Shown: positions 1-16,794, counted from the first letter of the stretch. The stretch: 64,000 nucleotides of DNA from an uncultured Kiritimatiellota bacterium (GCA_934654805.1 CAKUGW010000001.1:1-64000); one strand, 5' to 3'. Notes: generated by a model not told the origin, from the letters alone. A program made the numbers and translations.

Positions 1-133
1 CCATCCTTCAACAACAGCCAATCTTTACAGGGGGTAAACCATCAACGAAATCAACTTTACCTCTGGAAGCGGCATCCGGCCCGGCGAGACGTTCAGGAGC
101 CGCACCGAATACCGCTTCTTCGCGGAGATGTGA
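1..133. other. Upstream flank with a possible 3-prime remnant of a gene
   Basis: No complete gene is visible before the ilvE promoter. One plus-strand frame after the stop at 35-37 reads about 31 residues and ends at a TGA at 131-133; the last part (ending RTEYRFFAEM) looks like a real protein C terminus. Because a stop precedes it in the same frame, it would need a frameshift to join anything upstream. I could not assign it to a family. Confidence 0.25.
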
Positions 134-139
134 TATAAT
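134..139 (+). promoter_or_regulatory. -10 box of the ilvE promoter
   Basis: TATAAT preceded by TG one base upstream (extended -10, TGATATAAT). No good -35 is seen. The ilvE start is 32 nt downstream with GAAAGG as ribosome binding site. Confidence 0.7.
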
Positions 140-171
140 ACGCGCTGAATTTCAGAAAGGAAAAGCCAACA

Positions 172-1200
172 ATGAAAGCACCCAAGAAGGGCATCAAGTG
201 GAACGAACTCGGGTTCGGGTTCTCCGACGTCAACTGTCACCTCCGCATGACCTGGAAGAACGGCAAGTGGTCCAGGCCTGTGTTCGTCAAGGAGCCGTGG
301 ATCAGCATGCACATCGGCGCGGCCTGCCTCCACTACGGGCAGGAGTGCTTCGAGGGCATCAAGGCGTTCCGCCAGAAGGACGGAAAGATCGCCATCTTCC
401 GCCCCGACGAGAACGCCAAGCGCATGTACCGCACGGCGGAGCGCACGTGCATGCCGCCGGTGCCGGTGGAGACGTTCGTCGAATGCTGCAGGGCGATCGT
501 GAAGAAGAACGCCGAGTACGTGCCGCCGTACGGGACGGGCGGGTCGATGTACATCCGTCCGCTCCTGATCGGCACGGGCCCGCAGATCGGCGTCGCCCCG
601 GCGAAGGAGTACACGTTCATGATCATGGTCATGCCGGTCGGCGCCTACTACAAGGGCGGGCTGAAGCCGGTGCGCGCGGTGATCTTCGACCAGTGGGACC
701 GCGCCGCGCCGCACGGCATGGGCGACGTCAAGGTCGGCGGCAACTACGCGGCCGGCATCTACGCGCACGAGAAGGCGAAGCGCGAGGGCTGGCCGGTCGA
801 GCTCTACCTCGACGCGAAGTCGCACAAGTACATCGAGGAGTTCGCGACGTCCAACTTCGCGGGCATCACGAAGGACGGCGTGTACGTGACGCCCGACAGC
901 TGCTCGGTGCTGCCGTCCGTGACGAACATGTCCCTCAAGCAGTGCGCGACGGATCTCGGCATCAAGGTCGAGTGCCGCCCCGTGCCCTACACGGAGCTGA
1001 AGAAGTTCAAGGCGGTCGCCGCGCTCGGCACGGCCGTCGTGATCACGCCCGTCTGGGAGATCACGCGCAACGACAAGGTCATCAAGGTCTCCGACCCCGA
1101 AGTCGTCGATCCGACGCTCCAGAAGCTCTACGACCGCGTGCAGGGCATCCAGTACGGCACGGTCGAGGACACGCACGGCTGGTGCTTTGAGGTCAAGTAA
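172..1200 (+). CDS. ilvE: Branched-chain amino acid aminotransferase
   Basis: PLP enzyme of fold type IV that interconverts leucine, isoleucine and valine with their 2-oxo acids using glutamate/2-oxoglutarate; cytosolic. The 342-residue protein has the length of the BCAT2-like subgroup. The motif GMGDVKVGGNYAA carries the expected PLP lysine at about K187, and EEFATSNFAGI matches the cofactor-binding EE-x(3)-N region. The ATG follows a GAAAGG ribosome binding site 11 nt away and a TATAAT box. It appears monocistronic: a purine-rich repeat separates it from recJ. Assignment rests on recognised motifs and length; strict substrate preference cannot be read from sequence. Confidence 0.93.
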   Translation: MKAPKKGIKWNELGFGFSDVNCHLRMTWKNGKWSRPVFVKEPWISMHIGAACLHYGQECFEGIKAFRQKDGKIAIFRPDENAKRMYRTAERTCMPPVPVETFVECCRAIVKKNAEYVPPYGTGGSMYIRPLLIGTGPQIGVAPAKEYTFMIMVMPVGAYYKGGLKPVRAVIFDQWDRAAPHGMGDVKVGGNYAAGIYAHEKAKREGWPVELYLDAKSHKYIEEFATSNFAGITKDGVYVTPDSCSVLPSVTNMSLKQCATDLGIKVECRPVPYTELKKFKAVAALGTAVVITPVWEITRNDKVIKVSDPEVVDPTLQKLYDRVQGIQYGTVEDTHGWCFEVK

Positions 1201-1242
1201 GAAGGAAGAAGTAAGAAGCAAGAAGGAAGAGGAAGGAAGAGG
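1201..1242 (+). repeat. GGAAGA-type polypurine repeat
   Basis: The spacer between ilvE and recJ is a nearly pure run of degenerate GAAGGAAGA units. The same family recurs at 20071, 27841, 34465, 34678, 36641, 49331 and 49681, in some cases as the complementary CTTCCT form. Here its 3-prime end also supplies the only purine-rich ribosome binding site for recJ. Confidence 0.8.
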
Positions 1243-1250
1243 CTGGGATC

Positions 1251-2975
1251 TTGGTGGCAGACCTTCCCGAAGTCCTGAAGAGACTTCTCCGGGCCCGCGG
1301 AATCGATGACGCGGACTGGGAGAGGTTTCTCAATCCCTCGGTGCGCGACCTCGTCGACCCGGCGGAGCTCCCCGGCGTCGCGGACGCGGCGGACGTCCTG
1401 CTCGCGGCGCTTGTCGCGAAGCGGCACATCGTCGTCTTCGGCGACTACGACTGCGACGGCGTGTGCGCGACGGCGATTCTCGTCCAGACGCTGGCGGCGC
1501 TGAACGCGGCGATCGACCCCTCGCCCGACGCGGCGAAGCGGATCGCGCCGTTCCTGCCGGAGCGGCTGTCCGAGGGCTATGGCATGAGCGACGTGTCCGT
1601 CGCGCGCCTCCTGAAGGAGAACCCCCGCGTCGAGCTCGTCGTCACGGTCGACAACGGCATCAACTCCGTGCAGCAGGTCGCCGACCTGAAGGCGAAGGGC
1701 GTGTCCGTCGTCGTGACGGACCACCACCTGCCCGCCTACGCGCGCGCGGCGGACGGCACGCCCGGCGAGATGGTCCTGCCGGCGGCGGAGGTCGTCGTCG
1801 ACCCGAAGGCCGCCGCGCCCGCGCACCTGCAGGAGCTCTGCGGCGCGGGCGTCGCGTTCTTCCTCGCGAACCGGCTCGTCTCCGAGGCGAAGCGGCGCGG
1901 CCTCTACGGCGGGCCGAAGCTCTGCGGGCCGCTCCTGATCCTCGCGGGCCTCGCGACGGTGACGGACATCATGCCCGTCCTCGGCCAGAACCGCATCCTC
2001 GTCGCCGAGGCCCTGAAGAACTTCCGCGCCTGCGCGCCGCTTGGCCTGCAGGAGCTTCATTCCCGCGCCGCGCGGAACGCGCGCGGCAGCCTGACGGCGC
2101 GCGACTTCGGCTTCATGCTCGGCCCGCGCATCAACGCGGCGGGCCGCCTCGCGAGCGGCATGGACGCCCTCGACCTCGTGCTGGAGACGAACCGCGAGCG
2201 CGTGCGCGAGTACGCGCGGCGCATCGACCTCAACAACACCGAGCGCAAGGCCATCGAGCAGAAGATGACGGACGACGCGCTCGCGAAGGTCGTCCCCGGC
2301 GCGGCGGCGCAGGTCATCGACCTGCCCGACGGGCACCCCGGCGTCGCCGGCATCGTCGCCGCGCGCGTGATGGAGCGGCTCGGCGAGACGGTGCCCGTCT
2401 GCGTCTACGCGGGCGGGCACGGCAGCGCGCGCGCGCCGGAGGGGCTGAATATCCGCGACGCCTTCGTCGCGTGCGACGAGGTGCTGGAGCGCTACGGCGG
2501 GCACGCGGCGGCCGGCGGCTTCTCCGTGAAGGACGGGCAGATCGACCGCTTCCGCGAGATGCTCGCGGCGTACTGCGAACGGATGCGCGCCGGGGGCTCG
2601 CCCCTGCCGCCGCGCAACCAGGAGCCCGACCTCTGGCTGGAGCCGACGGAGGTCACGCTGGAGCTGGCCGAGGCGCTGACGCGGCTCGAGCCGTACGGCG
2701 AGGGGAACCCCGAACCGGTCTTCGGACTGCGCGGCGTGTATTTCCGGGACGTGCGTCCGCTCGGCGCGGACGGGCGGCATCTCGCCGCCACGATCGGCAC
2801 GTCCGCACAGCGGGCGACGGCGGACGCACGCTTCCGCGCAGTCTGGTGGAACCATGGCGACCGCGTGGAGGAACTTCGCGCGCAGGGGGGCGTGCCCCAC
2901 GACCTGCGTTTTGCGCTGGTCGTCTCGGACTACGGCGAGCGGCATGCGGACCTGCGGCTCGTCGCCGTCGACTGA
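1251..2975 (+). CDS. recJ: Single-stranded-DNA-specific exonuclease RecJ
   Basis: DHH-family 5-prime to 3-prime ssDNA exonuclease acting in recombination and mismatch/base-excision repair. The 574-residue length is typical. The DHH domain shows the metal-binding series FGDYDCDG (about residues 63-70), TVDNGIN and VVTDHHLP (about 154-161), then LGPRINAAGRL. The DHHA1 part has HPGVAGIVAARV, and the C-terminal OB-like domain follows. The start is uncertain: TTG at 1251 or GTG at 1254, both just after the polypurine repeat; no ATG fits. No separate promoter is visible, so it may depend on ilvE read-through. Confidence 0.92.
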   Translation: MVADLPEVLKRLLRARGIDDADWERFLNPSVRDLVDPAELPGVADAADVLLAALVAKRHIVVFGDYDCDGVCATAILVQTLAALNAAIDPSPDAAKRIAPFLPERLSEGYGMSDVSVARLLKENPRVELVVTVDNGINSVQQVADLKAKGVSVVVTDHHLPAYARAADGTPGEMVLPAAEVVVDPKAAAPAHLQELCGAGVAFFLANRLVSEAKRRGLYGGPKLCGPLLILAGLATVTDIMPVLGQNRILVAEALKNFRACAPLGLQELHSRAARNARGSLTARDFGFMLGPRINAAGRLASGMDALDLVLETNRERVREYARRIDLNNTERKAIEQKMTDDALAKVVPGAAAQVIDLPDGHPGVAGIVAARVMERLGETVPVCVYAGGHGSARAPEGLNIRDAFVACDEVLERYGGHAAAGGFSVKDGQIDRFREMLAAYCERMRAGGSPLPPRNQEPDLWLEPTEVTLELAEALTRLEPYGEGNPEPVFGLRGVYFRDVRPLGADGRHLAATIGTSAQRATADARFRAVWWNHGDRVEELRAQGGVPHDLRFALVVSDYGERHADLRLVAVD

Positions 2976-3057
2976 CGGGACTGCGCGAAGTCCTGCCCTG
3001 CGTCGAGAGAAACTTTGAGAGCCCCCCCTGTCTCATGGAAAGCGCCGGCGATGCGGG

Positions 3058-3131
3058 TGGACCCTGCGGGACTTGAACCCACGACCAAGAGATTATGAGT
3101 CTCCCGCTCTGACCGACTGAGCTAAGGGTCC
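3058..3131 (-). tRNA. tRNA-Ile(CAU), lysidine type
   Basis: Cloverleaf on the minus strand: acceptor GGACCCT pairs with AGGGTCC, anticodon stem GGAGA/TCTCT, loop CTCATAA, anticodon CAT. The run from the anticodon loop into the variable region closely follows the minor isoleucine tRNA (E. coli ileX type), not elongator Met, so C34 is probably converted to lysidine by TilS to read AUA. CCA is not encoded (CCC follows the discriminator A). An elongator tRNA-Met is the alternative. Confidence 0.85.
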
Positions 3132-3148
3132 TTGGACAACGGACGCAC

Positions 3149-3154
3149 ATTGTA
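3149..3154 (-). promoter_or_regulatory. -10 box of the tRNA-Ile promoter
   Basis: On the minus strand the sequence reads TTTTTGGTACAATG, an extended -10 (TGGTACAAT) 17 nt upstream of the tRNA 5-prime end, similar to the TTTTGGTATAAT boxes elsewhere in the window. Confidence 0.55.
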
Positions 3155-3161
3155 CCAAAAA

Positions 3162-3189
3162 TGCCCCCTTGCGCGCAAGGGGCACTTTT
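3162..3189 (+). terminator. Hairpin with T-run upstream of rpoB
   Basis: Left arm TGCCCCCTT (3162-3170) and right arm AAGGGGCA (3177-3184) are followed by TTTTT. It could terminate plus-strand transcripts from recJ. The same palindrome overlaps the likely rpoB -35, so it may instead be, or double as, a promoter element. Confidence 0.5.
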
Positions 3190-3198
3190 TGATATACT
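3169..3198 (+). promoter_or_regulatory. rpoBC promoter
   Basis: TTGCGC (3169-3174), 18-bp spacer, extended -10 TGATATACT ending at 3198. The -35 sits inside the CCCCCTTGCGCGCAAGGGG palindrome. The implied leader is about 125 nt and contains a small GAAAC/GTTTC hairpin. The layout matches the rpsL and tRNA-cluster promoters. Confidence 0.65.
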
Positions 3199-3331
3199 TT
3201 CACGAATCCCTGCCTCATGGCGTACAGTTAACAAAGTGGCCGCTTACCACACTTCAGGCGCGTACGGGGCGGGAAACTGACGGTTTCAGCGAATTTCTTT
3301 CACAAACAAAACGCAAGGTAAGCTAATCAAG

Positions 3332-7246
<3,915 letters not shown>

Positions 7247-7256
7247 GGGAAATGGC

Positions 7257-7320
7257 CGAATAATCGAATGATCGAATAATCGAATGATCGAATGGTCGAA
7301 TTGGTCGAATTGGTCAAATT
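7257..7320 (+). repeat. AATCGAATG-type short repeat between rpoB and rpoC
   Basis: The rpoB-rpoC spacer is filled by degenerate 8-9 bp units such as AATCGAATG, ATCGAATAA and GTCGAATTG. It is AT-rich, unlike everything around it, and is transcribed within the rpoBC mRNA. The rpoC ribosome binding site (CTGGAG) lies just after it. Confidence 0.85.
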
Positions 7321-7342
7321 TCAACTGGAGTCTTAAAAGTCT

Positions 7343-11704
<4,362 letters not shown>

Positions 11705-11731
11705 CGCGAACGCCTGTCGGCATTCGAGCGC

Positions 11732-11768
11732 GGGGCGCGGCACGATTCGCCGCGCCCCCGCCTTTTTT
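11732..11768 (+). terminator. rpoBC terminator
   Basis: A perfect 10-bp stem, GGGGCGCGGC with GCCGCGCCCC, around a 7-nt loop, followed within four bases by TTTTTT. Classic intrinsic terminator 28 nt after the rpoC stop. Confidence 0.9.
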
Positions 11769-11780
11769 CAGGCCGGGGGG

Positions 11781-11809
11781 TTGCATGTTGCGCGGGAATC
11801 CGCTATAAT
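11781..11809 (+). promoter_or_regulatory. Rubrerythrin promoter
   Basis: TTGCAT (11781-11786), 17-bp spacer, TATAAT (11804-11809). One of the few promoters here with a recognisable -35 and no TG extension. Confidence 0.8.
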
Positions 11810-11868
11810 TACCCCCCGTCAACTGCTACAAATCCTCAACAAACAAGGAAAAGAAAGGAAACAACGAC

Positions 11869-12420
11869 ATGAGCAAGTGGGTTTGCCCGGTGTGTGGGTA
11901 TGTGTATGAAGGCGAGACGCCGCCGGAGAAGTGCCCCCAGTGCGGCGTTCCGGGCTCCAAGTTCACGAAGCAGGGCGAAGGCCTGAACTTCGTCGCGGAA
12001 CACCACGTCGGCGACGGCATCGTCGAGGACGCGGAGGTGACGCAGGGCCTCAAGGACCATTTCAACGGCGAGTGCTGCGAGGTCGGCATGTACCTCGCGA
12101 TGTCCCGCCAGGCTGACCGCGAGGGCTATCCCGAAGTCGCCGAGGCGTACAAGCGCATCGCGTTCGAGGAGGCCGAGCACGCGGCGAAGTTCGCCGAGCT
12201 CCTCGGCAAGACGATCGACGTCGTGACCGACTCGACAAAGGAGAACCTCCGTCGCCGGATGGAGGCCGAGTGCGGCGCGACCGCCGGCAAGATGGCGATC
12301 GCCGCGCGCGCGAAGCAGCTCGGCTACGACGCGATCCACGACACCGTCCACGAGATGGCGAAGGACGAGGCGCGTCACGGCAAGGCGTTCCAGGGCCTCT
12401 ACAACCGCTACTTCAAGTAA
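11869..12420 (+). CDS. Rubrerythrin with N-terminal rubredoxin domain
   Basis: Non-haem di-iron peroxidase that removes hydrogen peroxide in anaerobes, taking electrons through a rubredoxin Fe(Cys)4 site. The rubredoxin-like module is at the N terminus: [10 protein letters not shown] and CPQCG (about residues 6-28), the reversed order compared with classic rubrerythrin. The ferritin-like helices carry the EEAEHAAKF and DEARHGKAF di-iron motifs (about 103-111 and 165-173). 183 residues. Own promoter, so probably an oxidative-stress monocistron; the exosortase operon begins 18 nt later and might be read through. Confidence 0.92.
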   Translation: MSKWVCPVCGYVYEGETPPEKCPQCGVPGSKFTKQGEGLNFVAEHHVGDGIVEDAEVTQGLKDHFNGECCEVGMYLAMSRQADREGYPEVAEAYKRIAFEEAEHAAKFAELLGKTIDVVTDSTKENLRRRMEAECGATAGKMAIAARAKQLGYDAIHDTVHEMAKDEARHGKAFQGLYNRYFK

Positions 12421-12438
12421 GTCGGCGGTGCGGATGTC

Positions 12439-13311
12439 GTGACGGTTGCGCACGAGAGGGGAGAGGGCGTCCGGCTGCGGCTCGCGCTGTTTGCGGCATC
12501 GCTTCTGTCGATGCTGTGGGGCTATCGCCTCCTGCTGCTGAACCACGCGCCGGACGTCTTCCTCAGTCCGCAGGAAGACCTCTCCTACGGCTGGTACGTG
12601 CCGCTCTTTTCGCTCTACGTCCTCTGGCGCGAGCGAAAGGAGCTCGTCGCCTCGTTCGGCGCGCCGTCCGCGTGGGGGCTGGCGCTCGCCGTGCCGTCGC
12701 TCCTCGTGGGCTACATCGGCGCGCGCGGGCTTCAGGTGCGCTTCGAGATCGTCGGCTTCGTCGGGCTGCTCAGTGCGCTGACGCTCGCGATCTTCGGCGC
12801 GAAGACGGCGAAGCGCACGCTGTTCCCGTTCCTCTTTCTCCTCTTCTGCATTCCGCTCCATTCGTTTCTCGACGTCATCACGATCCACCTGCGCCTGTTC
12901 GCGGTGTCGGCCGCGTACGGGACGCTGCACGGCCTGGGCGTCGACATCCTGCGGCAGGGCACGATGCTCGCGTCCTCGACGGGCTCGTTCGCGATTGACG
13001 TCGCGGCGCCGTGCAGCGGCATGCGCTCGCTCTTCGCGATGATGGCGCTCACGGCGGGCTACGCCTACTTCACGCAGCCGACGTGGCTGCGGCGGGGGCT
13101 TCTCTTCGCGCTCTCGATTCCGCTTGCGATCCTCGGGAACGTCCTGCGCATCTTCACCATCGTCGGCGTCGCGGCGACGTGTTCGGCCGATTTCGCGACG
13201 GGCTTCTACCACGACTATTCGGGGTATGTCGTCTTCCTGTCCGCGCTCTTCCTCATGGTCGCCTGCGGCGGGCTCATCACGAAAGGGGCCGAGCGATGCG
13301 CGCGGTCGTGA
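12439..13311 (+). CDS. Exosortase (XrtA/EpsH-type membrane transpeptidase)
   Basis: Integral membrane cysteine protease/transpeptidase that sorts PEP-CTERM-type proteins in Gram-negative biofilm formers. 290 residues, largely hydrophobic with about eight membrane segments. The catalytic triad is visible: Cys in APCSGMRSL (about C192), Arg in NVLRIF (about R237) and His in FYHDYSGY (about H258). The start is a GTG. It overlaps the next gene (EpsI) by 16 nt, the standard pairing for this system. No PEP-CTERM substrate is encoded in the window. Confidence 0.88.
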   Translation: MTVAHERGEGVRLRLALFAASLLSMLWGYRLLLLNHAPDVFLSPQEDLSYGWYVPLFSLYVLWRERKELVASFGAPSAWGLALAVPSLLVGYIGARGLQVRFEIVGFVGLLSALTLAIFGAKTAKRTLFPFLFLLFCIPLHSFLDVITIHLRLFAVSAAYGTLHGLGVDILRQGTMLASSTGSFAIDVAAPCSGMRSLFAMMALTAGYAYFTQPTWLRRGLLFALSIPLAILGNVLRIFTIVGVAATCSADFATGFYHDYSGYVVFLSALFLMVACGGLITKGAERCARS

Positions 13312-13883
13312 TCCCCGTTCTCGCGACGCTGCTGGTCGTCGCCGCGATGGCGTGGCAGGGCATGGGCGTCGATCCCGTCCTCTGCGAAGCCCCGGCCGCC
13401 CGGCTGGCGGAGATTCCCGGCTATGCGTCCGAGCCGCTGGAGCCGACGGAGGCCGAGCGCGAGACGCTGCCGGCCGACACGCAGTTCGACAAGCGGCTCT
13501 ACACGGCGGCGGACGGCACGTGGTACCAGGTCTCGCTCGTGATCGGCGGCAAGTCGAAAAGCTCCATCCACCGGCCCGAGCTCTGCCTGCCGACGCAGGG
13601 CTTCCAGATGATGAGCCCGCGCAACCTCGAGGCGGGCGGCGTCGACTGGCACGCCGTCACGCTCGCGCGCGGCGGGCTGCCGCCGCTCGGCTTCGCCTAC
13701 ACGTTCTTCAACCAGGCCGGCTTCCGCACGTCGTCGCACGTCCGGCGCATCCTCTGCGACGTCCTCGACCGGAGCTTCCGCGCGCGCATCGACCGCTGGG
13801 CGATGGTGACGGTGAACGGCTCGCGGGCGGACGACGCCGCGCTCGCGGCGTTCCTCGCGCACCTGCGGGAGGTCGTGCGGTGA
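13296..13883 (+). CDS. epsI: Exosortase-associated protein EpsI
   Basis: EpsI/DUF3485-type partner of exosortase, about 195 residues. It begins with a single membrane anchor (IPVLATLLVVAAMAWQG) and has an exported domain with the family pattern LPADTQFDKRLY, YQVSLVIGGKSKSSIHRPE and CLPTQGF. The exact biochemical role of EpsI is unsettled; it is nearly always next to exosortase. The ATG at 13296 lies inside the exosortase gene and the stop overlaps the next start (GTGA), indicating translational coupling. Confidence 0.85.
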   Translation: MRAVVIPVLATLLVVAAMAWQGMGVDPVLCEAPAARLAEIPGYASEPLEPTEAERETLPADTQFDKRLYTAADGTWYQVSLVIGGKSKSSIHRPELCLPTQGFQMMSPRNLEAGGVDWHAVTLARGGLPPLGFAYTFFNQAGFRTSSHVRRILCDVLDRSFRARIDRWAMVTVNGSRADDAALAAFLAHLREVVR

Positions 13884-15814
13884 TCGCGGACGCGCTGCCG
13901 TATCTCGTGGCGTTCCTTGCGCCGCTCGCCGTGACGCTTCTCGCGACGCCGGTCGTGCGGGAGGTGAACCGCCGCCTCGGCATGGTCGACAGGCCCGACC
14001 CGCGCCGCATCAACAAGGTGCCGATTCCGCGCGGCGGCGGCGTCGCGCTCGCCTTCGGCGTGCTCGCGCCCTATCTCGCGTTCCACCTCGTCACGGGGCG
14101 CCCGTGGATCCAGGGCCTCGCCGATTCGCAGGCCTACGCGCTCTCGGCCCTGTCGGTCGCGATCGCGCTCCTCGGGTTCGCGGACGACCGGTTCTCGCTG
14201 CCGCCGAAGGCGAAGCTCCTGGGGCAGGTCGCCGTCGCCGTCCTCGTCTGGGCGTGGGCGGGGCTTGGCTTCCGGGTGCTCTGGCCGGCGCTGCCGGCGG
14301 GCGTCGACTGCGCGCTCACCGTCTTCTGGATCGTCGGCGCGGTCAACGCCTTCAACCTCATCGACGGGCTTGACGGCCTCGCGTCGGGGCTGGCGCTCAT
14401 CGCGGTCGTCGGCATGGCGGGCTCGCTCTTCTTCTCGCGCAACCCGCAGGCGACGCTCTTCTACTTCGCGCTCGCGGGCGGGCTCGTCGGCTTCCTGCGC
14501 TACAACTACAACCCGGCGTCCGTCTTCCTCGGCGACGCGGGCTCGATGTTCCTCGGCTTCACGGTCTCGACGCTGCCGCTCGCCTCGCAGGTGCCGAACT
14601 CGTTCCTCGTCTCGGTCGGCGTGCCGCTCCTCGCGATGGGCGTGCCGATCTTCGACACGGCGCTCGCGATCCTGCGCCGCTCGGTGCGGCACCTGCTCGC
14701 GCGGCAGGTGCAGGGCGTGGACGCGAAGGCGGGCGAGGTCATGACGGCGGACGCGGACCACCTGCACCACCGCATCCTGCGGTCGGTCGGCCTCAACCAG
14801 CGCAAGGCGGCGTGGATCCTCTACGCGCTGGCCGCGGCCCTCGTCGTGACGGGGCTCGTCGCGATGGCGCTCGAGTCGCACGCGGCGGGGTTCTGGCTCG
14901 CCGCGCTGGCGGGCGCCTCGGTCGTCATCTTCAAGGACGCGAAGATCGAGCTCTTCGACGCGGGGAGCCTCCTCAACGCCGTCGCGCACCCGCGCGACCG
15001 CCCGTCGCGCAGGCGGCTCGCCGTCCTCGCGGTGCCGTTCTACGTCTTCTTCGACGTCTTCGCGCTCGTGGCCGTCTTCCTCCTCTGCGCGTGGGCGCTG
15101 CGGATGCCGGTCGACCTCCATGCGATCCGCGCGAACCTGCCCGTGCGCGTCGTCTCGACGTTCGCGTTCCTCGTCTTCTTCCGGACCTACCGCACGGTCT
15201 GGTCGCGTGCGCTCGGCTCGAACTACCTGCGGCTCTTCCTCGCGTGCGCGTTCGGCTCGGTCGCCGGCTCGGTCTTCGTCTACTACTGGCCGTCCATCTC
15301 GATTTTCCAGCTGAAGGCGATGACGCTCGCCTACGCGGGGGCCTCCTTCCTCGCGCTGCTCGCCCTGCGCGTCGTGCGCGGCCTCGTGCGCGACCTCTTC
15401 TACGCGATCGACTGCTCGCGCCTCCGCAACCGCAAGGACGTCTCGCGCGTCCTCGTCTACGGCGCGGGGCTGCGCTACCGGGCGTTCCGCCGCGAGCTGG
15501 TGCGGACAACGGCGGCGAACGACCGCATGATCGTCGGGCTCCTCGACGACAACGTCTACCTGAAGGGCCGCTACATCGGGGGGCTGCGCGTCTGCGGCAC
15601 GATCAACGACGCGCCGGAGGTCATCAACGCGCTCGATGCGGACGCCGTCGTGATCACCTGCCAGGTCTCGGACGAATGGCTGAAGGTCGTCCGCGAGATC
15701 CTGAGGCCGACGGGCGTCAAGCTGACGATGTTCACGTTCTCCGAGACGCCGGTCGCGGAAGTCCTCCGGGCGGCGAGGCCGCGCAGGGAAGCTGAAGAGG
15801 GGGCCAAGGCATGA
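13880..15814 (+). CDS. WecA/TagO-type sugar-1-phosphate transferase fused to a CapD/WbpM-like membrane region
   Basis: 644 residues starting at a GTG that overlaps the epsI stop. The N-terminal half (about 1-345) is a polyprenyl-phosphate GlcNAc/hexosamine-1-phosphate transferase: GFADDRF (about 100-106), NLIDGLDGLASG (about 160-171), FLGDAGSMFLGF (about 215-226) and HLHHRILRSVG. The C-terminal half has about four membrane helices starting near residue 380, then a nucleotide-binding-like domain (VLVYGAGLRYRAFRREL, DAVVITCQVSDEWLK) resembling the N-terminal part of FlaA1/CapD/WbpM proteins, but it lacks their SDR catalytic domain. Likely initiates the exopolysaccharide or O-glycan of the exosortase locus. 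Confidence 0.82.
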   Translation: MIADALPYLVAFLAPLAVTLLATPVVREVNRRLGMVDRPDPRRINKVPIPRGGGVALAFGVLAPYLAFHLVTGRPWIQGLADSQAYALSALSVAIALLGFADDRFSLPPKAKLLGQVAVAVLVWAWAGLGFRVLWPALPAGVDCALTVFWIVGAVNAFNLIDGLDGLASGLALIAVVGMAGSLFFSRNPQATLFYFALAGGLVGFLRYNYNPASVFLGDAGSMFLGFTVSTLPLASQVPNSFLVSVGVPLLAMGVPIFDTALAILRRSVRHLLARQVQGVDAKAGEVMTADADHLHHRILRSVGLNQRKAAWILYALAAALVVTGLVAMALESHAAGFWLAALAGASVVIFKDAKIELFDAGSLLNAVAHPRDRPSRRRLAVLAVPFYVFFDVFALVAVFLLCAWALRMPVDLHAIRANLPVRVVSTFAFLVFFRTYRTVWSRALGSNYLRLFLACAFGSVAGSVFVYYWPSISIFQLKAMTLAYAGASFLALLALRVVRGLVRDLFYAIDCSRLRNRKDVSRVLVYGAGLRYRAFRRELVRTTAANDRMIVGLLDDNVYLKGRYIGGLRVCGTINDAPEVINALDADAVVITCQVSDEWLKVVREILRPTGVKLTMFTFSETPVAEVLRAARPRREAEEGAKA

Positions 15815-16794
15815 CGACATCGACCGACTACAAGACGCGCTATCTCGAATGGATGCGCGCGCGGAAGCCGAGCCTGGACGGGCTCCGCTTCGCCGTCGAC
15901 TGCTCGAACGGCATGGCGTCGCTTCTCGTGCACGGGATTTTCCCGGAGGCCGTCGTTCTCAACGACACGCTGGACGGGACGTTCCCGCGCCATTCGCCGA
16001 ACCCGCTCAAGGCCGAGGCGCGCGCGCAGGTCGCCGCGTGCGTGCGCGAACAGAATCTCGACTGCGGCGTCATCTTCGACGGCGACGCCGACCGCGCGAT
16101 GTTCGTTGACGAGACTGGCGCGTTCGTCCAGCCCGACTATCTGATACCCGTCGTCGCCGAGGCGACGCGGCGTGCGAATGCGCCCGCCGCGCCGGACGGG
16201 GAGACGCGCGCGCCAGGCGCACAGGCGCCCGTCGAGCAGGGCAAGAAGCCCATCGTCCTGCATGACGTCCGCACGTCGCGCGGGGCGATCGAGGCGTTGC
16301 GCGAAGAGGGCTTCGCGCCGGTGATGGTGCCGGTCGGCCATGCGTTTGCGAAGCCGAAGATGCGCGAGCTGGGCGCGCTCTGCGGCGGCGAACTCGCGGG
16401 CCACTACTACTTCGGCGAGTTCTTCGGCTGCGATTCGGGCGTGCTTGCGGCCCTGCGGATTCTCGGTGCGGTCGCCGCCGCGAAGGCGCGCGGCGAGACG
16501 TTTTCCGCGCTGATGCGGCCGATCGTCTCGCGCTACGCGAATTCGGGCGAGCTCAACTTCAAGGTCGAGGACAAGGGCGCGGCCATCGCGCGCGTCCTCG
16601 CGGCCGCCCGCGCGTTTGGCGCCGAGACGGGGCGCAGCGAAATCGACGGCGTGCGCCTTGAGTTCGCAGACGGCTGGATCAGCGTGCGCAAGTCGAACAC
16701 CGAGCCGTACCTGCGGCTCCTGGTCGAGGCGGACACCGCCGCGAAGCTTGCGGACTGGGTGCGCGTGCTGACGGCGGCGGTGAACGGCAGGTGA
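15811..16794 (+). CDS. Phosphohexomutase-like protein lacking the catalytic-serine domain
   Basis: 327 residues; phosphomannomutase/phosphoglucomutase family members are usually about 450-550. Visible are domain II with the Mg2+ loop FDGDADRAMF (about 89-98), domain III with GGELAGHYYFGEF, and domain IV with RKSNTEPYLRL in place of the usual R-SGTEP phosphate loop. Domain I, with the phosphoserine motif TASHNP, is absent: the protein begins at the domain I/II boundary. The start is fixed by an ATGA overlap with the upstream gene, so this is not a mis-called start. It may be inactive, have another role, or depend on a separate domain I. Confidence 0.75.
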   Translation: MTTSTDYKTRYLEWMRARKPSLDGLRFAVDCSNGMASLLVHGIFPEAVVLNDTLDGTFPRHSPNPLKAEARAQVAACVREQNLDCGVIFDGDADRAMFVDETGAFVQPDYLIPVVAEATRRANAPAAPDGETRAPGAQAPVEQGKKPIVLHDVRTSRGAIEALREEGFAPVMVPVGHAFAKPKMRELGALCGGELAGHYYFGEFFGCDSGVLAALRILGAVAAAKARGETFSALMRPIVSRYANSGELNFKVEDKGAAIARVLAAARAFGAETGRSEIDGVRLEFADGWISVRKSNTEPYLRLLVEADTAAKLADWVRVLTAAVNGR

